A stretch of 64,000 nt of DNA from Pseudarthrobacter chlorophenolicus A6 (lineage in GTDB: Bacteria > Actinomycetota > Actinomycetes > Actinomycetales > Micrococcaceae), in contig NC_011886.1 in assembly GCF_000022025.1 (NCBI RefSeq), positions 992,001 to 1,056,000 of the forward strand. Reading direction: 5' to 3'. Numbering within the stretch: the first letter of the stretch is position 1; each line of letters opens with the position of its first letter. The translations under genes and the position numbers were made by a program. Of this stretch, positions 10,313-17,509 are shown one piece after another. The notes under the pieces were generated by a model, which was not told where the DNA came from, made no database searches, and saw nothing but the letters and a program-made list of their open reading frames with translations.

Positions 10313-11149
10313 TTGACCATGCAGACCCCCCGGGGCCGCCGCCGCGCGGCGGGCCCCGCTGCGACGCCGCGTGCTGTCGAAGCCATCCAGGCTGCTGAGG
10401 CTCCGCGACCCCGCGATCTCCACCGTGATGCGCGCCGCCGTCGGGGTCCATTCCGCCAGATAACGGAATTCGCCTCGGCCAGCGGCATCGGCCAAAAGGC
10501 CGGCATCGCCCTTGCCGCCACCGGCCTGGTGCTCACCGTGACCGTCCCCGTTACCAGTCCCGTCATGGCGACTGACGCCAGCGGAACCGGTGCAGTTGCC
10601 GCCTCGTCGGTGACGCCGCAGCCCGCTATTTCGGCGGAAGCAGGCGCCCAGATCGACTTCAGCCGCTCCGCCGTCGTGACCCAGGCGGACCCTGACGGCA
10701 AGCTCAAGCAGCTGCTCAGCGCCCAGTCCGCAGGATCGGTCTCCCGCGCTGCATCCGCCGGTACCCTGGGGGCCCCGCTGGCCACCATGGCCACCGCATC
10801 GCCGTTCGGCTACCGTGTCAGCCCCATCACCGGCGGCACCGGCGACTTCCACCGCGGGCAGGACTACGTTGCCCAGTGCGGTACCTCCGTGATGGCTGCC
10901 GCCACCGGAACCGTGACCTTTGTGGGCTGGCACCAGTACGGCGGCGGCAACAGGGTGGTGGTGGACCACGGCAACGGCCTGGAGACCACCTACAACCACC
11001 TGTCGTCGTTCAACGTGACCGAGGGCCAAACCGTCTCCCGGGGCGATGTCATAGCCCTTAGCGGGACCACGGGCGCCTCCACGGGATGCCACCTCCACTT
11101 TGAAGTGCAGGTCAACGGCGAGGTCGTTGACCCCACCGGTTGGCTCTAG
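10313..11149 (+). CDS. Secreted M23-family peptidoglycan endopeptidase
   Basis: 278 residues from TTG 10313, 8 nt after AGAGAGGA; ATG 10319 in the same frame is the alternative (14-nt spacing). A long basic N-terminal region precedes a hydrophobic segment (about 64-85, GIALAATGLVLTVTVPVTSP) acting as signal peptide. The C-terminal LytM domain has HRGQD (His180, Asp184) and HLHF (His260, His262), the zinc ligands and catalytic His, so it should be active. It probably cleaves wall cross-links during growth or resuscitation. Controlled by the riboswitch upstream; followed by a hairpin at 11235. Confidence 0.92.
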   Translation: MTMQTPRGRRRAAGPAATPRAVEAIQAAEAPRPRDLHRDARRRRGPFRQITEFASASGIGQKAGIALAATGLVLTVTVPVTSPVMATDASGTGAVAASSVTPQPAISAEAGAQIDFSRSAVVTQADPDGKLKQLLSAQSAGSVSRAASAGTLGAPLATMATASPFGYRVSPITGGTGDFHRGQDYVAQCGTSVMAAATGTVTFVGWHQYGGGNRVVVDHGNGLETTYNHLSSFNVTEGQTVSRGDVIALSGTTGASTGCHLHFEVQVNGEVVDPTGWL

Positions 11150-11193
11150 TCAAATGATGGTGGACTCTCGAATGGCCGTGACCCGCCGTGACC

Positions 11194-11208
11194 TGAATGT
11201 GACATTCA
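11194..11208. promoter_or_regulatory. Perfect palindrome, candidate operator
   Basis: TGAATGTGACATTCA is a perfect 7-1-7 inverted repeat in the gap between the M23 gene and the second riboswitch. It could be a dimeric-regulator site for the promoter of the NlpC/P60 gene. No family assignment. Confidence 0.35.
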
Positions 11209-11234
11209 AACAAAACTGCTGTACCGTCTAACTC

Positions 11235-11259
11235 GCGTCAACTTTTCCGAAGTTGACGC
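11235..11259. terminator. Hairpin after the M23 gene
   Basis: GCGTCAACTT (11235-11244) and AAGTTGACGC (11250-11259) form a perfect 10-bp stem with a 5-nt loop, followed by TCTTGAG. It may terminate the M23 transcript. Because it lies only about 15 nt before the next aptamer, it could instead be a 5' element of the second transcript. Confidence 0.5.
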
Positions 11260-11273
11260 TCTTGAGTGGATTG

Positions 11274-11446
11274 CCTAACTCTGCCACCGCTCAAGGTCCG
11301 TTCGCATTTCATCGTCTGGCAGGGGCGGGGGAACCAATTTTGGCCTTCATGTTTCGAAGGCCTTGGGGTTAAGTCACGAAAGCTTCCTTGGAAGCCGTGT
11401 GGCCGGGTGACTCCCATCCGAATCCGACAGCTCACCTCGCAGGCAT
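11274..11446 (+). promoter_or_regulatory. ydaO-type (cyclic di-AMP) riboswitch, copy 2
   Basis: It has the same landmarks as copy 1 in compact form: CTCTGCCA pairing with TGGCAGGGG, GGGGGAACC at about 11327, CCTTGGGGTTAAGTC at about 11361-11375, and CCGAATCCGACAGCTCACCTCGCAGGC at the 3' end (about 11418-11444). It ends just before the GGGAGAGG ribosome-binding site of the NlpC/P60 gene. Confidence 0.9.
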
Positions 11447-11463
11447 TGGGAGAGGCTACCTTC

Positions 11464-12216
11464 GTGTCTTCACGCCATAATGCTGCGCGCCACCGTGCGC
11501 AAACGGTTCGTACCAACCCTTTGGGCGCCGTGTCCAAGGCTGTTAGTGCCAATGCCGGGACAGTGGGTCGCCAGGCTGCAGTAGTTGCAGCTGCTTCCGG
11601 CCTCGTCCTTGGTATGGGCCTTCCCGCCGTCGCGGACACCACCGCCGGCGTCTCGGCATCCACCGAGTCGGGTTCGGCCCAGACCGCCCTCGCCGTCACC
11701 GCGGCACCGACCGCCACCGTTTCCTTCGAGCGCCCGGTGGTCAAGACCACCGCCGCTCCGAAGCCGGAGCCGGTACGCACGCAGTCCACCGCGTCAGCAG
11801 CACGGGATGCCGGCAACGCCGTCACCGCTGCGGCCGGCTCGACCGAAGCTGCCTCCGAGAAGCTGGCGGAAACTGTTTCCTCCGCCGCCACCTCGGGTAT
11901 TGCAGCTATTGCGTACACCGGCATCGGCCACCCGTACGTGTGGGGCGGCACCAGCCCCAACGGCTGGGACTGCTCAGGATTCACCCAGTGGGTTTACGCC
12001 CAGGCCGGCATCAGCATCCCGCGCGTCAATGCCTGGAACGCCATGAAGCCCACCTCCACCCCTCAGCCTGGCGACCTCGTCATGCAGAACGGCGGAGCGC
12101 ACGTTGGCATCTACGTCGGCAACGGCATGATGATCAGCGCGCTCAACCCCTCCCAGGGCACCCTTCTTCACGCGGTTGCCGCTACCGGAAGCTCCTCGTT
12201 CTACACCATGAACTAG
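11464..12216 (+). CDS. Secreted NlpC/P60 peptidoglycan hydrolase
   Basis: 250 residues from GTG 11464, preceded by GGGAGAGG. A basic N-terminus is followed by a hydrophobic signal segment (about 35-57, GRQAAVVAAASGLVLGMGLP) ending near AVADT. A linker rich in Ala/Thr/Pro leads to a C-terminal NlpC/P60 domain: PYVWGGTSPNGWDCSGF with Cys170 nucleophile, and GGAHVGIYVG with His213. Such enzymes cut D-Glu-mDAP (or equivalent) stem-peptide bonds. The second riboswitch lies in its leader. The N-terminus closely resembles that of the next gene (NPLGAVSKAV / NSIAIIAKAV, GRQAAV), so the two are probably duplicates. Confidence 0.92.
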   Translation: MSSRHNAARHRAQTVRTNPLGAVSKAVSANAGTVGRQAAVVAAASGLVLGMGLPAVADTTAGVSASTESGSAQTALAVTAAPTATVSFERPVVKTTAAPKPEPVRTQSTASAARDAGNAVTAAAGSTEAASEKLAETVSSAATSGIAAIAYTGIGHPYVWGGTSPNGWDCSGFTQWVYAQAGISIPRVNAWNAMKPTSTPQPGDLVMQNGGAHVGIYVGNGMMISALNPSQGTLLHAVAATGSSSFYTMN

Positions 12217-12372
12217 TTCCCGGGGCCCCAGGCCCCAGGAACTTTTTCTTTGCCCCCGTTTTTCGCTAAATCACACATCCCCGTTCGGGACGCGCCGACG
12301 TACCCCCAAGATGCCGGCGCGTCCAAACCCCCGTGTTGCCTACAGGCCCGGGGACAACGAAAGAGAGAACTG

Positions 12373-13152
12373 ATGACGACTCGTGCTACCGCACGGCATC
12401 GCGCCGAAGTCACCAAGACCAACTCCATCGCCATCATCGCCAAGGCTGTCGGCGGCAACGCCGGCGGCGTTGGGCGCCAGGCAGCGGTTATTGCCGCAGC
12501 CTCGGGCCTGGTCCTGACCAGCGGCATCGCCGCAAATGCAGCTGACACCAACGTCCAGCGCGACTCCGCTCCCGCATCCGCTTTTGAAGTTGGATCAGCT
12601 GTGGATGCCCCGATCTCCGCGGCTTCCACTATCAACATCTCCTTCGAGAAGCCGGCCGTCAGCACCAGCCCGGCCCCGGTGGTGGAGGCGGAGCCCGAGG
12701 TTGAGGTCCAGGAAGCCGCTCCGGCTCCGGCCGCCCAGCCGGCCGCAACCCAGACCGCTGCAACGCCGAAGGTCACCGCTACTGTCACGGCCCAGCCCGC
12801 ATCGGCTCCCCAGGCATCTGCCAGCGGCAAGGGCGCAGCGATTCTTTCCGCTGCGTACGCCCAGCTCGGCGTCAACCAGGACTGCACGATGCTCGTCACC
12901 AACTCGCTGGCTGCCGTGGGCATCAACTTCCACGACTGGCCCGCCGGCTACCTCTCCCTGGGCCGCACGGTCAGCGCTGCCGAGGCCCAGCCCGGCGACC
13001 TGATCTACTACGCGGACGGCGGCGCAGGCATGGCCCACATCGCTGTTTACGCCGGCAACGGCCAGGCTGTGCACGGCGGCTACAACGGCAACCAGACCGT
13101 TGTCTTCAGCGCCAATGTCGGTTCCGGACCGGTCTTCATCCGCGTCAACTGA
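12373..13152 (+). CDS. Secreted NlpC/P60-like protein with a divergent active site
   Basis: 259 residues from ATG 12373. Signal segment about 34-57 (GRQAAVIAAASGLVLTSGIA), then a long Pro/Ala/Glu linker (about 95-150), then a papain-like domain: Cys171 in GVNQDCTMLVTNSLAAVG and His222 in GMAHIAVYAGNG. The usual DCSG is replaced by DCTM and the second-strand YxWGG motif is missing, so the specificity probably differs or the activity is altered. There is no riboswitch in the 157-nt gap before it, so it may be co-expressed from the upstream transcript. It ends at a strong terminator. Confidence 0.85.
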   Translation: MTTRATARHRAEVTKTNSIAIIAKAVGGNAGGVGRQAAVIAAASGLVLTSGIAANAADTNVQRDSAPASAFEVGSAVDAPISAASTINISFEKPAVSTSPAPVVEAEPEVEVQEAAPAPAAQPAATQTAATPKVTATVTAQPASAPQASASGKGAAILSAAYAQLGVNQDCTMLVTNSLAAVGINFHDWPAGYLSLGRTVSAAEAQPGDLIYYADGGAGMAHIAVYAGNGQAVHGGYNGNQTVVFSANVGSGPVFIRVN

Positions 13153-13196
13153 TCCACCCCCGACAGGCCCGGCCGGTACGGCCGCCCTTCGGAGTC

Positions 13197-13230
13197 AAAG
13201 GACCCCTGCCCCACGTGGCAGGGGTCCTTT
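13197..13230. terminator. Strong terminator after the wall-hydrolase block
   Basis: A perfect 14-bp stem, AAAGGACCCCTGCC (13197-13210) with GGCAGGGGTCCTTT (13217-13230), loop CCACGT, ending in TTT. Confidence 0.92.
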
Positions 13231-13400
13231 GCCGTTCCTGGGCTGTGCTTACGGGTCCGATCCCTGACGGCAGTGTGTGCCGTGATTAGCTGATCCTGCA
13301 TTTCTTTGTTTACTCTTGTGGTGTCGATCCATAGCCCGGACATGCCGAGGGCAGCCGGCCCTCGTGCCCCTGACGGGTGCGGCCGTGAAGAGGTACGTGC

Positions 13401-13901
13401 ATGCGCACTCTCGTTCTGAATGCTGGATATGAACCGCTGGCGGTTATTACTTTCCGCCGGGCGCTGGTGCTTGTGCTCACGGGCAAGGCAAGCGTGGTAG
13501 CCGAGGGCGATGATCCCGTGGTGGGTCCGCAGGAAATCCTGGGCCGCCCCTCCGTGATTCTCCTCAACCGCTACATCCGACCGAAATACAACCATGCCAC
13601 TGCCGTGAGCCGGCGCGGCGTCCTGAGGCGTGATGGGCACAAGTGTGCGTACTGCGGAAAAGCGGCGCACACAATCGACCATGTGCACCCCAAGTCGCGG
13701 GGAGGGGTGGACTCCTGGGAGAACCTGGTAGCTGCCTGCCTGCGCTGCAACAACGTCAAAGGGGACCACACGCCCGCTGAAATGGGCTGGAAGCTGCGGT
13801 TCGAGCCGGCGCAGCCGCACGGCACCATCTGGCAGATCAAGGAATTGGAGAAGCCCACGCCGGCGTGGGACCCGTTCCTCCTGCCGGAGCGGGCCGCCTG
13901 A
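13401..13901 (+). CDS. HNH endonuclease family protein
   Basis: 166 residues starting MRTLVLNAGYEPLAVITFRRA, a start typical of this actinobacterial HNH family. The nuclease core holds the zinc pair CAYCGK, the catalytic DHVHPKSRGG, the NLVAACLRCNN segment with the second zinc CxxC, and KGDHTPAEMGW. Probably a DNA nicking or cleaving enzyme. The family is widespread and chromosomal, and its substrate is not established. AGAGG lies 8 nt before the ATG. It is transcribed alone. Confidence 0.92.
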   Translation: MRTLVLNAGYEPLAVITFRRALVLVLTGKASVVAEGDDPVVGPQEILGRPSVILLNRYIRPKYNHATAVSRRGVLRRDGHKCAYCGKAAHTIDHVHPKSRGGVDSWENLVAACLRCNNVKGDHTPAEMGWKLRFEPAQPHGTIWQIKELEKPTPAWDPFLLPERAA

Positions 13902-13982
13902 GCTGCGCTGACCGGCGGACCGGCTGGCCTGCCTGGTGCCCGGTGTGTCTTGATGGCGCCCGGCACTGGCTACGCTTGCACC

Positions 13983-14648
13983 ATGCAAGACGACGTGCCG
14001 GCCTTTGATGCCCTCATCCTGGCGGGAGGACGATCCTCCCGGCTGGGCGGCGTCCCGAAACAGGGATTGCTGTTTCGCGGAGCCACCCTTCTTGCCCGAT
14101 CCCTGGCGGCCGCCGAAGGTGCCCGTACCACCGTTGTTGTGGGCCCGGATCCGGGCCCCTTGCCTCCCGGAGTGCTCACCTGCCGCGAAGAGCCGGAGTT
14201 CGCCGGCCCCGCGGCGGCGATAGCCGCGGGCCTGGATGTCCTGGACCGGGCGGGTTCCGCTGCTCCGCACACCCTTGTCCTGGCCTGTGATATGCCGCTG
14301 GTTTCGGGGGCCGTGCGTATTCTCCTGCAGGAGTTGTCCGCGGGGCAGCGTGGGGGGTCGTACGTGGCCTGTACCGGCGAGGGCAACGGCACCGGGAGGA
14401 TGCAGCCGCTGGCCGGAATATATAGCACGGACATGCTAAAAAGGTCGGCCCTAGAAATGGCTGCCGGCGGCCGGTTGATTGACGGATCGGTCCGTTCACT
14501 CCTTGCTAGTCTGGACGTGCAGCTTGTCGCCGTTCCGGCCGCCTACACGGCAGATGTGGACACGTGGGACGACGCCGCCGCACTGGGGATTGCCGCCGGC
14601 ACCCCGGACGTGGAGGACGTGGACGGGGCCGGGAATGGCCGCAGTTAA
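13983..14648 (+). CDS. mobA: MobA-like NTP transferase (molybdenum cofactor guanylyltransferase)
   Basis: 221 residues. The nucleotide-binding loop LILAGGRSSRLGGVPK, the segment CREEPEFAGPAAAI and the metal site LACDMPLVSGAV are those of the MobA/MocA fold. In MobA the enzyme adds GMP to molybdopterin; the downstream DUF6457, moeA and fdhD genes support a Mo-cofactor role. ATG 13983 is chosen. TACGCT lies 6 nt upstream, suggesting a leaderless mRNA. MocA-type CTP transfer cannot be excluded. Confidence 0.85.
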   Translation: MQDDVPAFDALILAGGRSSRLGGVPKQGLLFRGATLLARSLAAAEGARTTVVVGPDPGPLPPGVLTCREEPEFAGPAAAIAAGLDVLDRAGSAAPHTLVLACDMPLVSGAVRILLQELSAGQRGGSYVACTGEGNGTGRMQPLAGIYSTDMLKRSALEMAAGGRLIDGSVRSLLASLDVQLVAVPAAYTADVDTWDDAAALGIAAGTPDVEDVDGAGNGRS

Positions 14649-14660
14649 CTTGGGAGGCAA

Positions 14661-14957
14661 GTGGTGAAGAGCCAGGACGAAACACTGGAGGAGTGGTGCA
14701 GGTCGCTGCTCCAAGCCTACGAGCTTGAGGATGTCCAGGTGGACATCAATGCCATCCTTTCCCTTGCGGGTGTGGCGGCGCATTCCGTGGTCCGTCCCGC
14801 CGCTCCGCTGACCACCTTCATCGCCGGATTCGCCGCGGGCCTGGCCACGAACTCCGGTAGCTCGACAGATGCCGCGGCCATGGAAAAGGCCCTCGCTGTC
14901 GCCCGCACGCTGGCCGCCGACTACGACGCTGAAGCCGCCGGGGCTCCCGGCGAATGA
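14661..14957 (+). CDS. DUF6457 protein of the Mo-cofactor cluster
   Basis: 98 residues from GTG 14661 (GGGAGG 4 nt upstream); a second GTG directly follows. Sequence: MVKSQDETLEEWCRSLLQAYELEDVQVDINAILSLAGVAAHSVVRPAAPLTTFIAGFAAG. This is the small helical DUF6457 family found beside mobA and moeA in Actinobacteria, often annotated as molybdopterin-guanine dinucleotide biosynthesis protein. The biochemical role is unknown. It overlaps moeA by 4 nt (ATGA), so it is translationally coupled to it. Confidence 0.8.
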   Translation: MVKSQDETLEEWCRSLLQAYELEDVQVDINAILSLAGVAAHSVVRPAAPLTTFIAGFAAGLATNSGSSTDAAAMEKALAVARTLAADYDAEAAGAPGE

Positions 14958-16444
14958 CAGAAGCACCCGGGCGGGACGCAGCATCGTACGCAGGGCAAGG
15001 AAACAGCGGTGAACACGGGCACCAAGACAGCCCCGGACACCCGCTAGAGGAACTGCAGGCACAACCGCAGGGACAACCGGACGAACGTCAGCCTGGAACG
15101 GGTGAGGAACAGGGCCACGGCCACCATCACCTGGCCCACACCTGGGCGGAAGCACGTCAGGCCGCCTTTGACGCCGCCACACCGATCCCGCCCGGGCCTG
15201 TGCCACTGGACCAGGCCCAGGGCCGCAGGTTGGAGCAGGACATCGTTGCGCTCCAGGACATGCCGCACTACGCATCCTCGGCCATGGACGGCTGGGCAGT
15301 CAACGGGTCCGGGCCATGGATCCCCGTGGAAGCCGGGGCCCGGCTGGCCCCGCACCAGGCCAGCCCCATCGTTACCGGCGGACTCATCCCGCCCGGCGGC
15401 AAGGGGATCCTGCGCAGTGAAAGCGCCGTCCTCGCCGAGGACGAAGACGGGCTTCCCGTCCTTGAAACCGGCGGAACCGCCCGCCCCGGCGAACCGCGCA
15501 ACGGACAGCACGTGCGCAAAGCAGGCGAGGAAGCACTCGAAGGGGACGTCCTTGTTGCGGCCGGGGTGACCCTGAACCCGGCGCACCTGGCACTCGCCGC
15601 GCTGGCCGGATATGACGAGCTGCAGGTCCAAGGCAAACCCCTTGTACGCCTGCTGCTGACCGGGTCGGAAGTGGTGGTGCACGGCCTGCCCGCCCCGGGG
15701 CGGGTCAGGGATACGTTCGGTCATCAGCTGCCGGCCGTCGTCGGCATGCTCGGCGGTATCCCGGGCGGCCAGCAGCGCATCGGCGACTCCTACGATGAAT
15801 GGCTCGCTGCGCTGGAGGACGTGGTCCCGGACGGCCCTGGCGCACCCGGGCTCCCGGCCGACGTCGTCATCACCACCGGGGGAACGGGCCGCTCCGGCAC
15901 GGATCATCTCCGCCGCGCGGTTGCCGAGCTGGGCGGCCGCCTGGTGGTTGATGGGGTGGCCATGCGGCCCGGGCACCCGGTGGTGCTGGCCGAACTCCCC
16001 GATGGCCGGTTCGTCCTGGGCCTGCCCGGCAATCCGCTGGCCGCCATGATGGCGCTTTTTACAGTGGGCGCACCCTTGCTGGCCGCGCTGGGGCACGGAA
16101 CCTTGCCGGAGGTGCAGGAGGTGCCCTCCGGCACCCTCATAGACCCGGATCCGGGCCGCACGCGCCTCATGCCGTTCCGGCTTGTGTACGGGATGGCGTC
16201 GCCGGCCCAGCACGCCGGCCCAGGCATGATGCGGGGACTTGCCGCGGCCGACGGCGTCATGGTGGTGCCGCCGCACGGCGTGCAGTTGGGGGAGCAAGTA
16301 CCGGCCTTCGCGCTGCCGTGGGGCCCGCCCATTCCAGCCCCGGCGGATCCGGCCAAGGCCAAACCGCGCAGCAGCAGGACGTCCCGGACGGCGGCGAAGC
16401 CCGGCCCCGCGGGGCCAGTGGACTGGAGCGCCCTGCTCGGCTGA
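14954..16444 (+). CDS. moeA: Molybdopterin molybdotransferase MoeA
   Basis: 496 residues. Inserts molybdate into adenylylated molybdopterin. The family motifs are QDMPHYASSAMDGWAV, the TGGLIPPG turn, RKAGEEALEGD, LLTGSEVV, VVITTGGTGRSGTDHL (MPT-binding GGTG), MRPGHPVVLA and GLPGNPLAAMM. The first 65 residues are an unusual Gln/Gly/His-rich extension (EEQGHGHHHLAHTW) not needed for the fold; it may bind metal or be disordered. The basic C-terminal tail (KAKPRSSRTSRTAAKPG) is also extra. The start overlaps the DUF6457 stop. Confidence 0.93.
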   Translation: MTEAPGRDAASYAGQGNSGEHGHQDSPGHPLEELQAQPQGQPDERQPGTGEEQGHGHHHLAHTWAEARQAAFDAATPIPPGPVPLDQAQGRRLEQDIVALQDMPHYASSAMDGWAVNGSGPWIPVEAGARLAPHQASPIVTGGLIPPGGKGILRSESAVLAEDEDGLPVLETGGTARPGEPRNGQHVRKAGEEALEGDVLVAAGVTLNPAHLALAALAGYDELQVQGKPLVRLLLTGSEVVVHGLPAPGRVRDTFGHQLPAVVGMLGGIPGGQQRIGDSYDEWLAALEDVVPDGPGAPGLPADVVITTGGTGRSGTDHLRRAVAELGGRLVVDGVAMRPGHPVVLAELPDGRFVLGLPGNPLAAMMALFTVGAPLLAALGHGTLPEVQEVPSGTLIDPDPGRTRLMPFRLVYGMASPAQHAGPGMMRGLAAADGVMVVPPHGVQLGEQVPAFALPWGPPIPAPADPAKAKPRSSRTSRTAAKPGPAGPVDWSALLG

Positions 16445-16509
16445 ACCGGGACTGGCCGGGCAGGTGCCCTGCAGTGCGATGATGGAGACATGAACAGGCA
16501 GGACGGTCC

Positions 16510-17388
16510 ATGGGACGGGTGACGCAGCGCCGCAAGGTGCATAAGTATGTCCTGGACGGCTCGCCGAAGGCGCTGGAGTTTCCCGTGCGCTACCGCGAGG
16601 ATGTCCTGGCAGTGGAGGAACCGCTGGAAATCCGGCTGGGCAGCCTCTCTTACTCGGTCACCATGCGGACCCCCGGCGACGATTTCGATCTTGTAGCCGG
16701 CTTCCTGGTGTCCGAGGGCGTGATCTGGACCCCGGACCAGCTGGTATCCCTGCGTTTCTGCGCCGGCGAGGACGAGAACGGTGTCCAGACGTTCAACGTG
16801 GTGGAGGCCCAGCTGCGTCCTGACGTCCCACTTCCGGAGACTGGAAGGAACGTCTACACGTCCAGCTCCTGCGGCATTTGCGGAACGGACTCCATTGAGG
16901 CCGTTCAGAAGTCCTCGCACCACAGCCCCGCAACGGACCCCCTCACGCTCGACGCACACGTGCTGGCCTCCCTGCCCGCCCTGCTCCGGAAGTCGCAGCG
17001 CCTTTTCGACGATACCGGCGGGGTGCATGCTGCCGGGCTTTTCCGGATTGAGGACGACGGCGGCGTGCAGCTGCTGTGCCTTCGCGAGGACGTGGGGCGG
17101 CACAATGCGGTGGACAAGGTGGTGGGCTGGGCCCTGCGCGAGGGACTCCTGCCCCTGCGCGGCACCGTCCTCCAGGTGTCAGGCCGGGCATCATTCGAGC
17201 TGGTCCAGAAGGCGGCGCAGGCGGGGATCCCCGTGTTGGCTGCCGTCAGCGCTCCGTCGAGCCTGGCCGTGGAACTCGCCGAAGCCAGCGGCCTGACGCT
17301 TGCCGGTTTCAGCCGGGGAACCAGCCTCAATGTCTACGCGGGGGCAGCCAGGATCAGCAGCCCGGCAGTTGCCTCCGCGCCCGCCTGA
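16510..17388 (+). CDS. fdhD: Formate dehydrogenase accessory sulfurtransferase FdhD
   Basis: 292 residues. Carries the conserved SSCGICG loop with Cys121 and Cys124, which relays sulfur from a cysteine desulfurase to the Mo-bis-MGD cofactor, together with RTPGDDFDLVAGFLVSEGV, GGVHAAGLF and LREDVGRHNAVDKVVG. FdhD is needed for an active formate dehydrogenase; no formate dehydrogenase gene lies in this window. It follows moeA by 65 nt; a 10-codon frame (ATG 16490 to TGA 16522) overlaps its start. Ends at a hairpin terminator. Confidence 0.95.
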   Translation: MGRVTQRRKVHKYVLDGSPKALEFPVRYREDVLAVEEPLEIRLGSLSYSVTMRTPGDDFDLVAGFLVSEGVIWTPDQLVSLRFCAGEDENGVQTFNVVEAQLRPDVPLPETGRNVYTSSSCGICGTDSIEAVQKSSHHSPATDPLTLDAHVLASLPALLRKSQRLFDDTGGVHAAGLFRIEDDGGVQLLCLREDVGRHNAVDKVVGWALREGLLPLRGTVLQVSGRASFELVQKAAQAGIPVLAAVSAPSSLAVELAEASGLTLAGFSRGTSLNVYAGAARISSPAVASAPA

Positions 17389-17397
17389 CGCTCCAGC

Positions 17398-17427
17398 AAC
17401 CCCCTTCGGATCCTGCCGCAGGGGGTT
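17398..17427. terminator. Terminator after fdhD
   Basis: AACCCCC (17398-17404) pairs with GGGGGTT (17421-17427). It separates the Mo-cofactor operon from the mannosidase gene. There is no strong T-run. Confidence 0.65.
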
Positions 17428-17509
17428 GGTTCGAGGGCTACCAGCGGGTAGATTTGTCCATCGAATGGACACGAAGATCCAATTTTTCAAGTGCTAAAGA
17501 GGGCCCACA

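Noticed and set aside
10048..10398. Plus-strand frame over the first riboswitch
   Set aside because: It overlaps the conserved aptamer and the M23 start, has no ribosome-binding site, and the riboswitch explains the sequence.
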